From positions 1 to 64,000 of the forward strand of contig JAIPMN010000629.1 of the NCBI GenBank assembly GCA_020650975.1: a DNA stretch of 64,000 nucleotides, written 5' to 3'. The notes under the pieces are model-generated. The model ran no database searches. It saw only the letters and a list, made by a program, of their open reading frames with translations, and was not told the DNA's origin. Numbering within the stretch: position 1 is the first letter of the stretch; every line of letters starts with the position of its first letter. This document shows, piece by piece, positions 33,526-46,545 of the stretch. A program made the translations under genes and the position numbers. Source of the DNA: Apostichopus californicus. Taxonomy: Eukaryota > Echinodermata > Holothuroidea > Aspidochirotida > Stichopodidae.

Positions 33526-35856
33526 ATGAGAGACAAAGCGTCTCATTAAAACTTCAGATTCACTTTAACGAATATGGTCTACCAGTTCCTCTTGCATAGA
33601 GGAAATGATTTCCGGAGGAAAAATTTGTACAAAAGCATATAGTGGTTCCTAGTTTCACTTGTGGTGAAATTCCCACATGCTCTTTATTGTTACAACTAGC
33701 GAAAACGTAGATAAGCCTTTACTCTGATTGCTTGACGGAGTGGGGTGTCGAGGGGAGGGGATTTGAGGTGGTAGAAGGGGAGTTGGGGAGGAATGGTTTG
33801 AGGAGGATCGAAAGGATAAAACTTTCGACAATGTGCAAAGCGGAAGAATGATACATTTCGGTAGAAACGAGATCTACAGGTGAATATTTTCTTGAATTTG
33901 TCTCTGGTATATCATTGAGGGGGGGGGGTGGTGGATTCAAGGTCATGTCGTGAGGTGTCTGTCACTCCTTTAAGAATTGCTGACTTATATGCACGTGGAT
34001 ATTACCAGCATATATGTAATTAAAAGATAAATTTATGCAGAAGTTCCATACGTCATAGTCCGAGAAGGAAAGAAAACAATTTGATGCTGGTAGCGTTTCT
34101 ATACCTATTCCCGGTTGTAAGAAACTCAACTTTAGATTTTTGTAAAACGCTTGAAATATCCTGACTAGGGATAACTTAATGATGGGTTGGGTTCACCAAT
34201 GCAGACGGCTTAAAGTAAATGTTATTGTCTAATGGCTGTTTCATCGATTCTAATTACTCCCCCCAAAAAATCAGTTGCATCTGAGGAACTAGTCCAGCCA
34301 CTTAAATTGACACTCCTCTGTTGCTTAAGCGGTCATTTCTTTAAAAAAAGAAAAGTGTTACAGAAAACATGAACATATAGCAATCTTTTTTCGTTAAGCG
34401 GTATACAAATAATAGATACATATAATTACATATATAATTAACAAACCGCTATCATTATACTTTATATATTTACATAATACAATTTAGCAATCTACCAAAC
34501 ATGGTAACAGGACAATACAATACAAACTATATATTGGTTTCTTTCTTCCTTACCTTATGTAATGAAAACGCTCAAATAAGATATTTCGTACCTGAAGGTA
34601 AAAGTCAGATTTTATTGCGTGTGTGATATTAATTTATAATTATATAAATGACGTAGTTACCAGCAAATAATCAAATGTATAGGCTTCTTCTACAAAACAC
34701 ATTACTAGAGAATATACCGAATATGTAATGAACTGTATAGACATTCAGTCCGTAGACGATGGAATGCATTTTAAAGCGATATATCTAAAGTTAATTGAAG
34801 CTTAAATATAAAAAAAAATTACTGAAAGCGTTTTGCAGCTCTAAGTGAAAACCACATCTTCATATCAATGTGTTTATAGCAAGATATAATTTTTTTTTAT
34901 AATCTGGTCATATTTGTTGAATCCGTGCATCTGGCAACCACAGTGTAAATGATGCCATCATATCTATCGACCTTTTTGAAATGTTTTACTGTTGTTGTTG
35001 TTGTTGTTGTTTGTTTGTTTTTTGTCTTTATAAGGTTCAAAATCATTTATCGAATGAGGATATAATATTTCGTCAAACGAGTAGCATTTTTAATGAAATT
35101 CTGACTACTGACAATATTGACATCTATGCAATCATCATTCCAAAATGCATCAGTTTTCATGGATAAATCAAAAGGACATTATGGTAGGGAGTAGTTTTCC
35201 TCCCTGATGATATTAACCTACGAAAACCTTTTAAAATCATCTATTCTATCATCGTACCATTGACACAGACCACTGACAGACCACCTGTGATTCATTTTCT
35301 GAAGTAAGGAAGAGATTTTACCTTTCAAAATATAGGATAAACTTTAAACAATAATATCTCGAGTAACGGACAAGATATTGTGACGGGGTTTGCAAGGATA
35401 TAGCTCGTGTGTACTTTATGACAAGTATTAATACGATATCTGCCACAGGAATACCACTTTAAACATTTTCACTACTAACCTGCACATTTTATATATATTT
35501 TATAATTATATACATCATTGTAGTCGGGTTTAATGAAGTTTATTTTAGCTGAATTCATTTATCTGAAGTCAACAAGATGTTACATTCAATTTCATTGGAT
35601 CCGGACGAAAGAAGAAGACAACCGCTGTACATAATTTTAATAATCACTATAATAACTGACAGACCAACATTCATATCTGGTTTTCGAATCTGAGATGAGA
35701 CTGAACGCCGACTGAGGGGTGTATATATATACTATAGGTCCTTTATAATATAAAGGAACTCTGCGCTGTACGGTATTGTTTCATTCTATAGCGTTAAACA
35801 CGAAATCGTGACGTTCATATATACCAGCAACAAAAATATCAGCAAATATCAGATTC
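33526..35856. other. Module 4 spacer without a receptor gene
   Basis: This spacer starts at ATGAGAGACAAAGCG, equivalent to about 3892 in module 1, so the receptor and its first upstream 640 bases are missing. A second deletion near 35725-35770 removes about 700 bases ahead of transporter exon 1. It has left a filler containing the palindrome CCTTTATAATATAAAGG (35740-35756). A GTT microsatellite sits near 34990-35018. Confidence 0.65.
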
Positions 35857-38242
35857 ATGGAGCATATGGAGTCCATAAAGTTAATAAAGGAAGATGGATT
35901 TGACCTTAACAGGTGAGAAAAAATGATTTATGGTTTTCTGTTTCTTTTTTAATCTCTCACTCTCTTTCTACTTCAATTAGATTCTTCTTTCCCCTCTTCA
36001 TTACTATATTTTGAGTAACAGTCTGTACATTTGATAAAACTGACAGTCAAACGTCAACATGAAATACTCATTAATAAGACTCATCGTGATCGTGATCGTC
36101 GTCGTCATCGGCGTCGTCGTCATCGTCATCATCATCATCGTCATCGTCATCACCATCACCATCATAGATGCACTCTAACAAGTCTGTTTCAGTGTTTTTC
36201 TTTAAAAATCTACCATTTTCTTCTTTAATTTCAACTGTCATTGTCTCGAAACCCCCATTTCGGATTTGCATGGAATTTTCACAACAATGCTTTAATCCAT
36301 ATTCTTCGTTTATGAGTAAATAGTAAGTGTCATCTGGACTATCCTTTTCACCCTTGCATTAAATTGAATATTTATAATATATTTTAACAAAATCGATCAT
36401 TATAAAACGCAATTATTTTATTGGTTCTTCAAACTTAATATGTATTGCAACAACAGACCGGTTCTGCAGTTGAAAATTGTTTAATTTCTTCTCTCTTTAA
36501 TGACGTAAAGCGAAGGCACATTACCCAAAATATCAATTTAAGAAGTTAGAAATACATGATAGCTTATTCTCATCTGGCACACAAATATTATTTTGTAGTA
36601 GGGAGGTGGAGAGGATGGTCGGAGGAGACAAATTCTCCTTTCGAAATTCGAAAAAGAATTGAAAAAATGACAATTTGCAGGCCAACATAATGCAGGCTGA
36701 CTGCACTTTGCTCACTTAGTAAAGTAGCGAAAATGACAAACCAGACAAATAAAAAACAAACCATTGTTATCCGTTGATAAGAATTGTTCATCAAACGTGT
36801 TTATTAAAGCATTTGGCTTGCCATAGACGTATCCTACTGGTTACAATAAAGGTAACCTACACATTAGACAATCATACAATTTCCCATAACACATGATAAG
36901 TTGCCTGTGTGGACGTGATACGCTACTACACAAATTGATAGTCATGATGAAACAAGTCAATGCCCTCGATCAGCTATTTGGAAAAAGGTAACCAGCAAGT
37001 TTGTCTGGTACAAATTTGCATAACCAACAGAATTGACAAGAAGAAACGTTTTTTCTTCTATACTAACAGTTTTTATAGCATTAGAGACGATTTAATTGAT
37101 TTTAATTGAGCGTGAAGTGAGGCGGGGGTGGGGCCAGGGAAGTAGTGAAGGGGGAAGATAAAGATCCAATTGGCAACTGGCAAAGAAGGTGTCAAAGTAA
37201 GAAGTGTGATATAAGTCAATATTGTATCATTTTATACATGAAATTAGTTTTCCTTTTTTTCAGAGACGTGAATGAAGAAAGTAACCATGGTGATGAGGAC
37301 AGAGCTGATTTTGTCATTAAGAGAATTTGGAGAGCCACGTTGCACACGGTATCGGCGCGCCGCGGCGTATTTTACGCCATTACTTCGGGCGTTTTGTTAG
37401 GGTGTCAACTGTCCGCTGTGAAAGCAATCACGTTATCCCCTTATCAAATCATGGTTTTACGCAGCTTTCTGTTTCTCCCTAGTATAATCTTTGTCGCCTG
37501 GAAGAGAAGCAAGGATTATGACGTAATAGATTTAATATGTTACATCTCTGATGGAGTATTCAGCGCACTTGGGATTTTACTTGCTTACGTTGCTCTACAA
37601 TTTGCTCAAATCGGAAACGTAAGCGCTATTAGTTCAAATTTACCAATCTCATCTGCTTTGCTTGCTTTTGTTTTCTTCAAAGAACCTCTCACCATATTTG
37701 GAGTGACCTTTCTAATCATTAATTTTGTTGGCCTAATCCTCGTTTCGCGACCGCCATTTTTATTTCCAAGTGACGGTGAAGACGTCGCTTTGCAGGCGAC
37801 CTTCGAAAACTCAAACGAATTTGTAGGTGCACTGATAGCTTTCATGAGCCTGATCGGGCTGTCTTTATCTACGATCTTCACGAGAAAACTAACTTATCGA
37901 GGAAATGTCGACCCGGCTTTACTTTCTTTCATTCCGGGTACGACTGGAGTTGTGATATCAGGAGCGGTTCTACTTTTTAGTCAAACTTGGGATTATTTCC
38001 AGTCAGTAGAAGAAGGTTTTATTTGTCTACTTGTTGGGATTCTGTCTGCTGCTGGAAATTTATTGATCGTACTGGCATTAAAATATGAAGATGTCAGTTT
38101 AGTCACGATACAGTTTACGTTGAGCGCTCCAGTAGCTTTCGTTCTAGGAATAATTCTATTTCAAGAGATTCCAGACTTGATATCAGTAATTGGAGCTACT
38201 TTAATTTTAGGTTCTACTTTTGGACTTTTGTGGAGAAAGTAA
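35857..38242 (+). CDS. SLC35G1-like EamA/DMT transporter, copy 4
   Basis: Two exons, 35857-35912 (MEHMESIKLIKEDGFDLN plus two bases) and 37264-38242, join in phase to give 344 residues. Exon 1 is of the long type shared with copy 2, and the C-terminal half is nearly the same as copy 2. It differs by several non-conservative changes, including YISDGVFSALG (others YISYGVFNSLG), NLPISSALLAF, VSRPPFLFPSDGE and LSLSTIF. It is the only transporter whose module has no receptor at all. The frame and splice sites are intact. Confidence 0.87.
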
Positions 38243-40335
38243 ATGTGTTTCTTTTTATTAATGTTTTTCACGATAATTATGTAAGGTAGAATGCAGACTC
38301 TTTTTGGTTTCGTTAAATAGTAAAGTCGTTCACTTAATCGGACTGTATTTATACTGGATCTTTGTGTTATGCGTTAGTGTTTTCTTAAAGTATGTGAACA
38401 CTCAAGAAACAGGGTGAGACGAATTTCGCAATGACTGCTGCAGTAATAATTCAATGTTGAGCTTAAATTCATGCATCTTGACGACAGATATCAAGAAATA
38501 TCTAACTGCATTGGAAGGGTGTTTAAAGGAGAGTGGGTGGGTGGTTGAATGGATGGGTTTGTGGGTGGTGAAATGTGTATTTTACCGTCTTGCTCGTATA
38601 TGTTTGACGTATCCGCTGGTTTAAATCACATATTTAACCAAACGAAACAGGCAAAACCAAACACATGAGAACGGACTTATATTTTTGCGTCTTTATTCTA
38701 AACGAGTAAATGCTGAACTGATCTAAGATGATACACATTTATGTATATACAATCTGGTATAATGATATGTAGGTGATAGGTCAGCGGATGGACCAACGGG
38801 TGGTTTCTAACAACCCTGGCCCGGGGAGACTGTATCAGAATACAAAAACTTTATCAATATACTACAATGTATATTGTGAATCTAGCTGTTGATGATTCCG
38901 GCCATGGGAACTTTGACAAAATAATTCTAACATTTTACATGATGTTAACCCAGTGTCATTATATTGTGTGTGCCATGTATGTTTAGGGAAATGGGTGGAG
39001 ATTAACTATTGTCTCCACTCCTCTATTGTCTCAACCGCAATGGACGAATGGACTTTGATTGTCTGATCATATCAATTATCGGTCAAAAAAACTGGGGTAT
39101 TTAACCGAAAATTAATGGATCAGCAGATAATTAACAATAGCCTATACTTTGTATCTCAACTTAATTGTAAATGAGTGTAAATTAGCTCTTACGTTATATC
39201 TGGACTTTAGGACCTCGATGCCACAGCTTGGGCAGATACCAAATGAAGTTGTTACTGGTCCATCTGTTTTCGCCAACTGTCGTTTACCTTTCACAACTTT
39301 TAGTGTTGTATTTCAGCTATCCGAATAAAGTTAAGATTAAATTGCACTTTTATTTTCAAGATAATTGTTTGCTGCTCTTAGGGTAAGTATGTAAAAGTCA
39401 CAAATACCGACTGTGCTATCTTTTTACAACGGCCTAACATTTAGTCTAAGGTTAAAGTTAAACCTACTAAAGATACCAAGTCGTGGAACCGGCATCATAC
39501 GCTGCGATGTGTATAGACTCTCACAAGAAAGTAGATCAACTATCAAGCTTAACTCATTGTCAACTATTTCCATGGAATAATAAAGGGTCCAAATTTTGTG
39601 TAGCAGTTTTGAAGGCTCCAAACTTTGTTTCGTATCAATATTGTCGTTCCTGTGTATAAAAACGGTTAGGGCCCCTGGCTAGACCTATCCCTATGCATCT
39701 TTGTATTTTGTAACTAATAGCCAAGGCTATTATTTGCCCATTAAGAATAACAGTTTTGTATGTACTACAACATAAACTATTGCAGAGTTGGGTCATTGGT
39801 CCATGATTGACACACTGAGGTTAACCAGTTGTCAAAAGAAGCTATAAATGAATAAATGGTAAGTAACTGTAAAGAAGTGCATTGTTAAAGTTTTCAAGCA
39901 GAAGTTACTTAGTGATATATAATTCATCGGGTGGCTGATATATCAAATTGTTGGCTTATGCTCACTGATGATTTATCACTAAGGCAAAATGTCGAATGTA
40001 TTTCACTGAGGGGGCTGCAGGATCCAGCAGCCAAGCTGCGTAGGGTGCAATCCCGTGATCGGCAGTTTTACAGTACACACGCTGCAGGTCTGTCGCTCGA
40101 ATATCCTCTATAATTGTTTCATAGCCTTGCTGCAGCAGGACTTTGCAGCTGCTGCAGCCTTCATTTTAACACAGTACCTGACACATAATGACCATTAAGT
40201 ATTTACTCAACTGTGGGACCTCATCTGACCTCATTTTCAATATGTCACTGACCTAGACGAAATAAAGACACTTGAGTAAGTCAAAGTTGGTGTAAGCCAT
40301 CATACATTAGGTATAATTAGATATAGGAGATAATT
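38243..40335. other. Module 4 tail
   Basis: This non-coding tail matches module 1 to about 39038. From about 39050 to 39780 it matches 45867-46770 of module 5 (for example AAACTGGGGTATTTAACCGAA and GATACCAAGTCGTGGAACCGG). It then matches the upstream region of the small gene. No coding exon was supported. Confidence 0.55.
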
Positions 40336-40574
40336 ATAGCTGTTGACGCTGCTTTTAATCAACTAGGCATGCTCAGTGCTGTCACAGACAGCCGACGAGA
40401 TTATCAAAGGAGAGCTGCAAAGCAGAGACAACGATGCATCGTCTTACTTTCACGTCGTCTCTGAAAATCCTAAATGTGTTGTTAACAGCCGTATAGAAAA
40501 CTTATCCGTCCAAAGAAAGCCACAGATGATGAAATTCTGGGGTACAATGGATTCACCTACAATCTCAATTTCTG
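40336..40574 (+). pseudogene. Truncated 5' copy of the 190-aa gene, relic 2
   Basis: This is similar to 47855-48098, but the start codon is ATA in place of ATG and one extra A (CAAAGG for CAAGG) shifts the frame near codon 24. It ends at AATTTCTG, at the module junction, exactly where relic 1 ends, and the copied upstream flank is included. It faces the 3' end of receptor copy 5. Confidence 0.85.
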
Positions 40575-41116
40575 ACCCAATGACGTAATATTTAGACTTG
40601 TTCAAGTCATCTGTATTGTATTACGTATAAGGAATATGAAAATCGTGAATATAAGGTGTAAAGAAAGTTATAAGATTATGAATATTGCAATCTAATTTTA
40701 AAAATTGATAAAACAATGATGTGTCAGATTTCATTAACGTCTTCTTGGTTACTCAACATAATCTGCCAAAGATATGATTGTGGTTTGATTTGCGGAAGCG
40801 CACTGCAAGTATTAGTAAAATTAAAACATAGGTCAACAATTACATTGATGTGTTCCATGTTACACCGAAGATGTTGTTTTGAATTTTTTACAACTTTATG
40901 AAACCACAATCGATCGTTGATGGAAAACTAATAACTAAATATCCATGATATATACTTGTTCCATATTAATATTCATGTTCTATTCGTTAATCCATTCTGA
41001 ATATTCCAGATATATTACTTAATTTTATTTGGAATATTCACTATCTATTACTTAGCCACTCTGAACATTCATTATCAACTTAAACAAACGCAAAATACAA
41101 CTTGAATTCAAAATTC
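40575..41116. other. Receptor copy 5 downstream flank
   Basis: This non-coding stretch is shared with the equivalent flank at 12597-13254, including the GAATATTCA repeats. No gene was seen. Confidence 0.5.
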
Positions 41117-42790
41117 TCAACGTTTGATAATTGGTTGATAAGTTCCCCGACTTTGTTGTCTCTCATTAATATTCAATGCTAAATACCTGTCGTCATGTTC
41201 ATCAATAAATTCGTAATCCAATTGACTGTCTTGGGTTTCATCATGACCTCTCCTTGAGATATTGTAGTAACTTGCTGAAGAGGCGCCAGCTTGTACTTCT
41301 CTCGGAAGATTTCTTTCATACCTCGGCGGACCAAAGTTACCTTTCCCTTCATTTGCTCTGTGTTTAGAGTCGTTCTGATACAAATCCTCGTTGTCATTTT
41401 CCTGATGACTAGCTGGTCCAACCTTTTTGACATTAACTGCACTTTCTGGTTTAGAGACTGCTTTTCCTGTCACATTTAGCTTACGTGGTGACAGTTGCCG
41501 TATTTCGTTGTCTGAGGCGGTATCGCGGTGTTTTGATGATCGATAATACATGATACAGGTTATAACCAATGCTGCAGATAGTATTATTACCAACATTGAT
41601 AGAACGACAAGTGCTGGCAGGGGATTGCCGCCTTTTTGGCCCAACTCTTCTTGCGGTGTTGGAGGAGTCGTTTGGTCGTCAATTGTCGGTAATGTGCTCG
41701 ATTGATATAATAACACCTCTATTTCATGCTGAGCACCATTCGAATTTGTACATGTATAACGGCCTTCCCACTCGGCACCCATGCTTTCTATCACTAGTGG
41801 TTGATCGGTACGAACTGATAGTGAAGACTTGATCAAGTCGTTTCCTCGATAAATCATCCAATTCACGTCACCGGAGGTATTTGGACAAACGATCTCCACC
41901 CTTTCGCCAACACGAGGATTAAGAACGGTAGAACAGCCGAACTCATTTTGTGACAACGACATGAGGGGTCGACCCTTTACATGGAGAGGTTCTTGACAAA
42001 GAGGTCCAACTGACTCAGGTAAGCCAAGAAGAATTCTCAGCGAGGAATTGTCATTCGCGACAAATCTTTGAAGGCAGTCACAGGTCCACGGATTTCCTTT
42101 CAAATTTAAGCTGTAGATGATATATTGCCAATCGCGTGTTTGATTTTCATTTAACATTTTTATGCTGTTATTTTGTAGGTCGACGCTGACGTTCTTTGTA
42201 ATAAATGACAAAATCTCAATGGATACATCAGTGATTTTGTTATTGCCGAGTAGAAAACTGGCGACCCGGCTTTGACGGGTTCGGTCAACGATACGAACCT
42301 TCTTGAGGTTGTTGTGAGATGCATCAATTTCATAGTGATCAGCAAGGCTAAGATTTAGAAACGTGGTATCGTCCAAGGATTCAATAATGTTGTTCGACAT
42401 ATTCAAGACAAGTTTCCCAAAACGAGTTATTCCAGAAAATGTATCCACAACTGCTATTTGATTGTAACTTATGTCCAGAACCAATTCCGGTATCAATCTG
42501 TTCAATTCCCTGTTCAAGGATAGAAAGTCACCTAAATTGAACTGTGTGAACGTATTATGAGAGAAATTGAACCTTCCAAATGGACTTATATCTCCACAAC
42601 TACTAATTTCATTGATATACCTTAAGCCGAGACCGCTACAATCTAGTTCTAATGGCCTGCTACTCGATACTTTCGTAATACAACGACAAGCTGACTGACC
42701 ATAAACTGATTGAAAATTAGCTACAAAGCTCATCGTCCAAGTTAAAACGATCATCTCATACCAGAGCCAAAAAATCGTTCGCGTCTTCAT
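41117..42790 (-). CDS. LRR-Ig transmembrane receptor with ITAM-like tail, copy in module 5
   Basis: This intronless copy has 557 residues counted from the ATG at 42790 (MKTRTIFWLW). It keeps the full order of signal peptide, LRR N-cap (with an extra Ala, SACRC), LRRs, LRR C-cap, Ig domain, stalk, membrane helix and tail. The YEFIDEHDDRYLAL pair (41174-41215) is identical to copy 1, and YQPI closes the protein. Its Ig domain and stalk are closer to copy 1 (YQSSTLPT, EELGQKGGNPLP), whereas its LRR region has the RELNRLIPE segment like copy 2. There is no transporter in this module, since the sequence downstream of the spacer has been deleted. The frame is intact, so it is probably functional. 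Confidence 0.9.
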   Translation of the reverse strand: MKTRTIFWLWYEMIVLTWTMSFVANFQSVYGQSACRCITKVSSSRPLELDCSGLGLRYINEISSCGDISPFGRFNFSHNTFTQFNLGDFLSLNRELNRLIPELVLDISYNQIAVVDTFSGITRFGKLVLNMSNNIIESLDDTTFLNLSLADHYEIDASHNNLKKVRIVDRTRQSRVASFLLGNNKITDVSIEILSFITKNVSVDLQNNSIKMLNENQTRDWQYIIYSLNLKGNPWTCDCLQRFVANDNSSLRILLGLPESVGPLCQEPLHVKGRPLMSLSQNEFGCSTVLNPRVGERVEIVCPNTSGDVNWMIYRGNDLIKSSLSVRTDQPLVIESMGAEWEGRYTCTNSNGAQHEIEVLLYQSSTLPTIDDQTTPPTPQEELGQKGGNPLPALVVLSMLVIILSAALVITCIMYYRSSKHRDTASDNEIRQLSPRKLNVTGKAVSKPESAVNVKKVGPASHQENDNEDLYQNDSKHRANEGKGNFGPPRYERNLPREVQAGASSASYYNISRRGHDETQDSQLDYEFIDEHDDRYLALNINERQQSRGTYQPIIKR

Positions 42791-45230
42791 CTTGAAGAGA
42801 AGTATCCAGATTCCTTTGCTCAAAGTAGAACTAAGTTATCGAAGGTGACTTTTACAGAAGATGTTTCCAAATTCACGAACAGCAATAACGTCATTTGGAC
42901 GATAGATGTACAATATTAATATCCAGACACATAGGCCAATAACAAGTAATTAACCAAATAGGGTCCATGCATGATCACAAAGGGACAAATTAATATTTAG
43001 TTCCTCTTTTCAATGTATATGCGGGTCCTTTTGTATCCACCAATACAATACGCCTGGTATAACGCGAACAAGGAACTATACCGTTGGCATGATTACTATG
43101 TTTTAGTCTTTGTTACACAGTAGGTTATATGCTTTGACTATTATGTTTAGGCAAACCAGTACAACATAAGTATACACACAGTAACCGAACTCCCAAAATG
43201 TCTTGTGACTTGGCTATGTCTCTTGTTCAATGATATGGCTATAAGCCATACCAATTGTTTACTACGTCATATCCGTTAAACTTTAAATAATTAAAGGAAA
43301 CATACTCGGAGTTAAAAAACAAAACGAAAGTTCTCGAAACCGAACTAGAAAGCTAACCACACAACAAACTGGAATGCGTTTATGATATAGTGATTTTTTT
43401 TTTTTTTTTTGCAAAGCCATGTGAGACAAAGCGTCACAATAATGAACATCAGTTCCACTTTAACGAATATGGTCTGCCAGTTCCTTTTGCATAGAGGAAA
43501 TTATTTCCGGAGGAAACATTTGTACAAAAGCATAGTGGTTCCTAGTTTCACTAGCATGGAAATTCCCACAGGCTATTTATTGTTACAACTTGCGAAAACG
43601 TGGATAAGACGTATACGCTGATTGCTTGACGGAGTGGGGTGTCGAGGGGAGGGGTTTGAAGTGGTAAAAGGGGAGTTTGTGGAGGAAGCGTTTGTGGAGG
43701 ATCGACTGGGGGTGGGTATAAACTTTCGACAATGTGTAAAGCGGAAGAATGAGATCATTTGGGTTGAAACGAGATCTACAGGTATATATTTTCTTGAATT
43801 TGTCCCTGGAATATATCATTGAGGGGTGGGGGGGGGGCGGGATTCAAGGTCATGTCATGAGGTGTCTGTCACTACTGTAAGAACTGCTGACTTATATGCA
43901 TGTGAATATTACCAGCATATACTAATTAAAATATAAATTTATGCAAAAGTTTGATACGTCATAGTCTGAGAAGAAGAAGAAAACATTCGGTGCTGCATGG
44001 TAGCGTTTCTATAACTATTCCAGGTTGTAAAAAACTCAACTTTAAGATTTCGGTAAAACGCTTGAAATATCCTGAATAGGGCTAAATTAATGATGGCTTG
44101 GGCTCACCAATGCAGACGGCTTAATGTTAATGTTATTGCCTCATGGCTGTTTCATGGATGCTAATTACTCAACAACAACCGAATCGTTTTCTGTTTTAAC
44201 TTCATATTAACAACAAAGCGTCTTTGGATTGCATTCAACACCATTTATCCTTGGCAAATATGTAACGATGTGCAAGCATGCTATATTTAAAGCTATGAAA
44301 TTTAAAGTTTTTAAATCTGTCAGTTTTGTGTTGCATATGAGGAACTGACCGAATAGTCTGTGTGTTAGACTAGGTAGTCCAGTCACTTTAATTGACACTC
44401 CTCTGTCATTTCTTTAAAAAAACAAAATACAGAAAACATGAACAGATAGCAATGGTTTTTCTTTTAGCGGTATACAAATAGCTACATATAATTACATATA
44501 TAATTAACAAACACCCATCATTATACGTTATGTATTTACGTAATACAATTTAACAATCTAACATACATGGAAACAGGTCAAGTACGCCCATGTATTGGTT
44601 TCTTTCTACATAACCCCTTTGCAAAGTAAGCGCTCAAATAAGATATTTTGTACCTGAAGGTAAAAGCCAGATTTTATTGCGTGTGTGATACCAATTCATA
44701 ATTATTTAAATGACGTAGTTACCAGCAAATAATGAAATGAATAGGATTCTTCTACAAAACACATTAATAACTAAAGAATATACCGAATACGTAATAAACT
44801 GTACAGACACTCAGTCCGTAGACGATGGAATGAATTTTAAAGCGATATATCTAAAGTTAATTGAAGCTTAAATATAAAACAATGCGGTATTGTTTGATAC
44901 TGGAATCTAACTCGTAATTTACTTAACCTGACATCTGTTTTCAAACAAGAAGGAAATTTCCATTAATTATTTAATTATATTTGAGTCAGTGATTGTAAAC
45001 GCATTCAGGGGAACGAAGTTGAAGAAAAATAGTGGATCAGGTGAGTGAGTGATCAGTGATGAATTGATTAATTTATGTATCAAATTATTCCTATAACTTG
45101 TAGATGATAGCGATGTTTGTGATCGATCTATATAAATATATTTTTAGACAAGTATGGAATAAATGGTGATCATACGGGAACACTCCCAAACATTATGACG
45201 TCGTAGAGTTGGTATGTTATGCATAAATAA
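42791..45230. other. Module 5 spacer
   Basis: This spacer is collinear with module 1 from the receptor start to about 44880, with G-runs near 43827-43838 and a copy of the dispersed repeat near 44330-44400. It has a short internal deletion near 44882. It stops at about 45230, before the transporter. Confidence 0.6.
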
Positions 45231-45359
45231 CAAAAGCATTTCACACAACTATCTTGGTTTCACTTGGGAACACAAAAGGTCGTTTTACAAAACCTGATTT
45301 AGAATTATCGGGACGAACCGCACAACTTCTTTCAAAGCTTTGAAGTGTCACACGAGTAG

Positions 45360-45620
45360 TCTATGTCGTGCGACTTCACCAACCCCCCCCCCCCCGGAAG
45401 CCTCTACTGCATGGGAGCCGAAGGCCCCCGTTTTTTCGGGGACCCCGTTTTCTGTATTGGGAGCCGAAGGCGCCCATTTTCTGGGGTTCCCGTTTTTCGG
45501 GAGCCTTCTTCACATTGTACTTTCGTTATGTTGGAATGACCCTCTGGAAGTCGCATGCATCCGTTTTTCGGGGCCGTCTTCTGTTTTTCGGACCGTTTCG
45601 GAAGCCTTCGTTTTAGCTTG
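45360..45620. repeat. GC-rich patch of miniature T-loop hairpins
   Basis: CCCCG-T6-CGGGG (45425-45440), CCCG-T5-CGGG (45489-45501), CCG-T5-CGG (45561-45571) and CCG-T3-CGG (45593-45601) are perfect short stems with T loops. GGGAGCCGAAGGC occurs twice (about 45413 and 45458). The patch stands out from the AT-rich surroundings and is not found in the other modules. Proline/arginine-rich open frames across it look like composition artefacts. Confidence 0.6.
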
Positions 45621-46545
45621 TTAGAGTAATATATATAGATATCCATAAAAGTATTTTGTTAAAGTATATATAGGCCTCGGTTTTGCTTTTGTTTTTGTTT
45701 TAATTTAAAAGTATTCGTGTATATAGTATATTTTGTAAAGCAACGACCATAGATTCCAGGTAACCTCGCACGTAACCTTTTTAATAATCGTTTTGATTTG
45801 TAAATCTGGAGAGACTATGTATCACATGGTATTTTACATTCATTGTGTTGATTTTATTCAGCATACGAATGGACTTTGATTTTCTGATAATATCAATTAT
45901 CAGTAATAAAAACTGGGGTATTTAACCGAATATTAAGGGATCAACAGATAATTACAATATCCTTTGTTCCTCAACTTATTGTTAATGACAGTGTAAATTA
46001 GCTCCTACGTTATAAATGGACTTCAGGACCTCGATGCCACAGCTTGGGCAGATATCAAATGAAGTTGTTACTGCGCCATCTATTTTCGCCAACTGTTGTC
46101 AACCTTTCACAACTGTTAGTGTTGTATTTATTTATCCGAATGAAGTTGAGATTAAATTGCACTTTTGTTTAAAGATAATTGTTTGCTGCTCTTAGGGTAA
46201 GTCTGTAAAAAAAACCAGAGCTATTTTTAAATACCGAATATGTTGTCTTATTACTAAGGCCTAACATTTAGTCTAAGGTTAAAGTTAAACCTACTAAAGA
46301 TACCAAGTCGTGGAACCGGTATCATACGCTACGATGTGTATAGACTCTAACAAGAAAGTAGTTAGGCCTGGACGATATTGTTAAGTTTCGACTATCAAGA
46401 TTAACTCATCGTTAACTATTTCTTTGCAATAATTTAGCGTTCAAATTTTGTGTAGCTGTTTTGAAGACTCTTAACATCTTTTCTTATAAATATTGTCGTT
46501 CCTGTATATGAAAACGGTTAGGGCCCTAGGCTCGACCTATCCCTA

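Noticed and set aside
45340-45624. Proline- and arginine-rich open frames in the GC-rich patch
   Set aside because: Several frames are open at once because of base composition, and there is no start context, splice site or conservation in the other modules.
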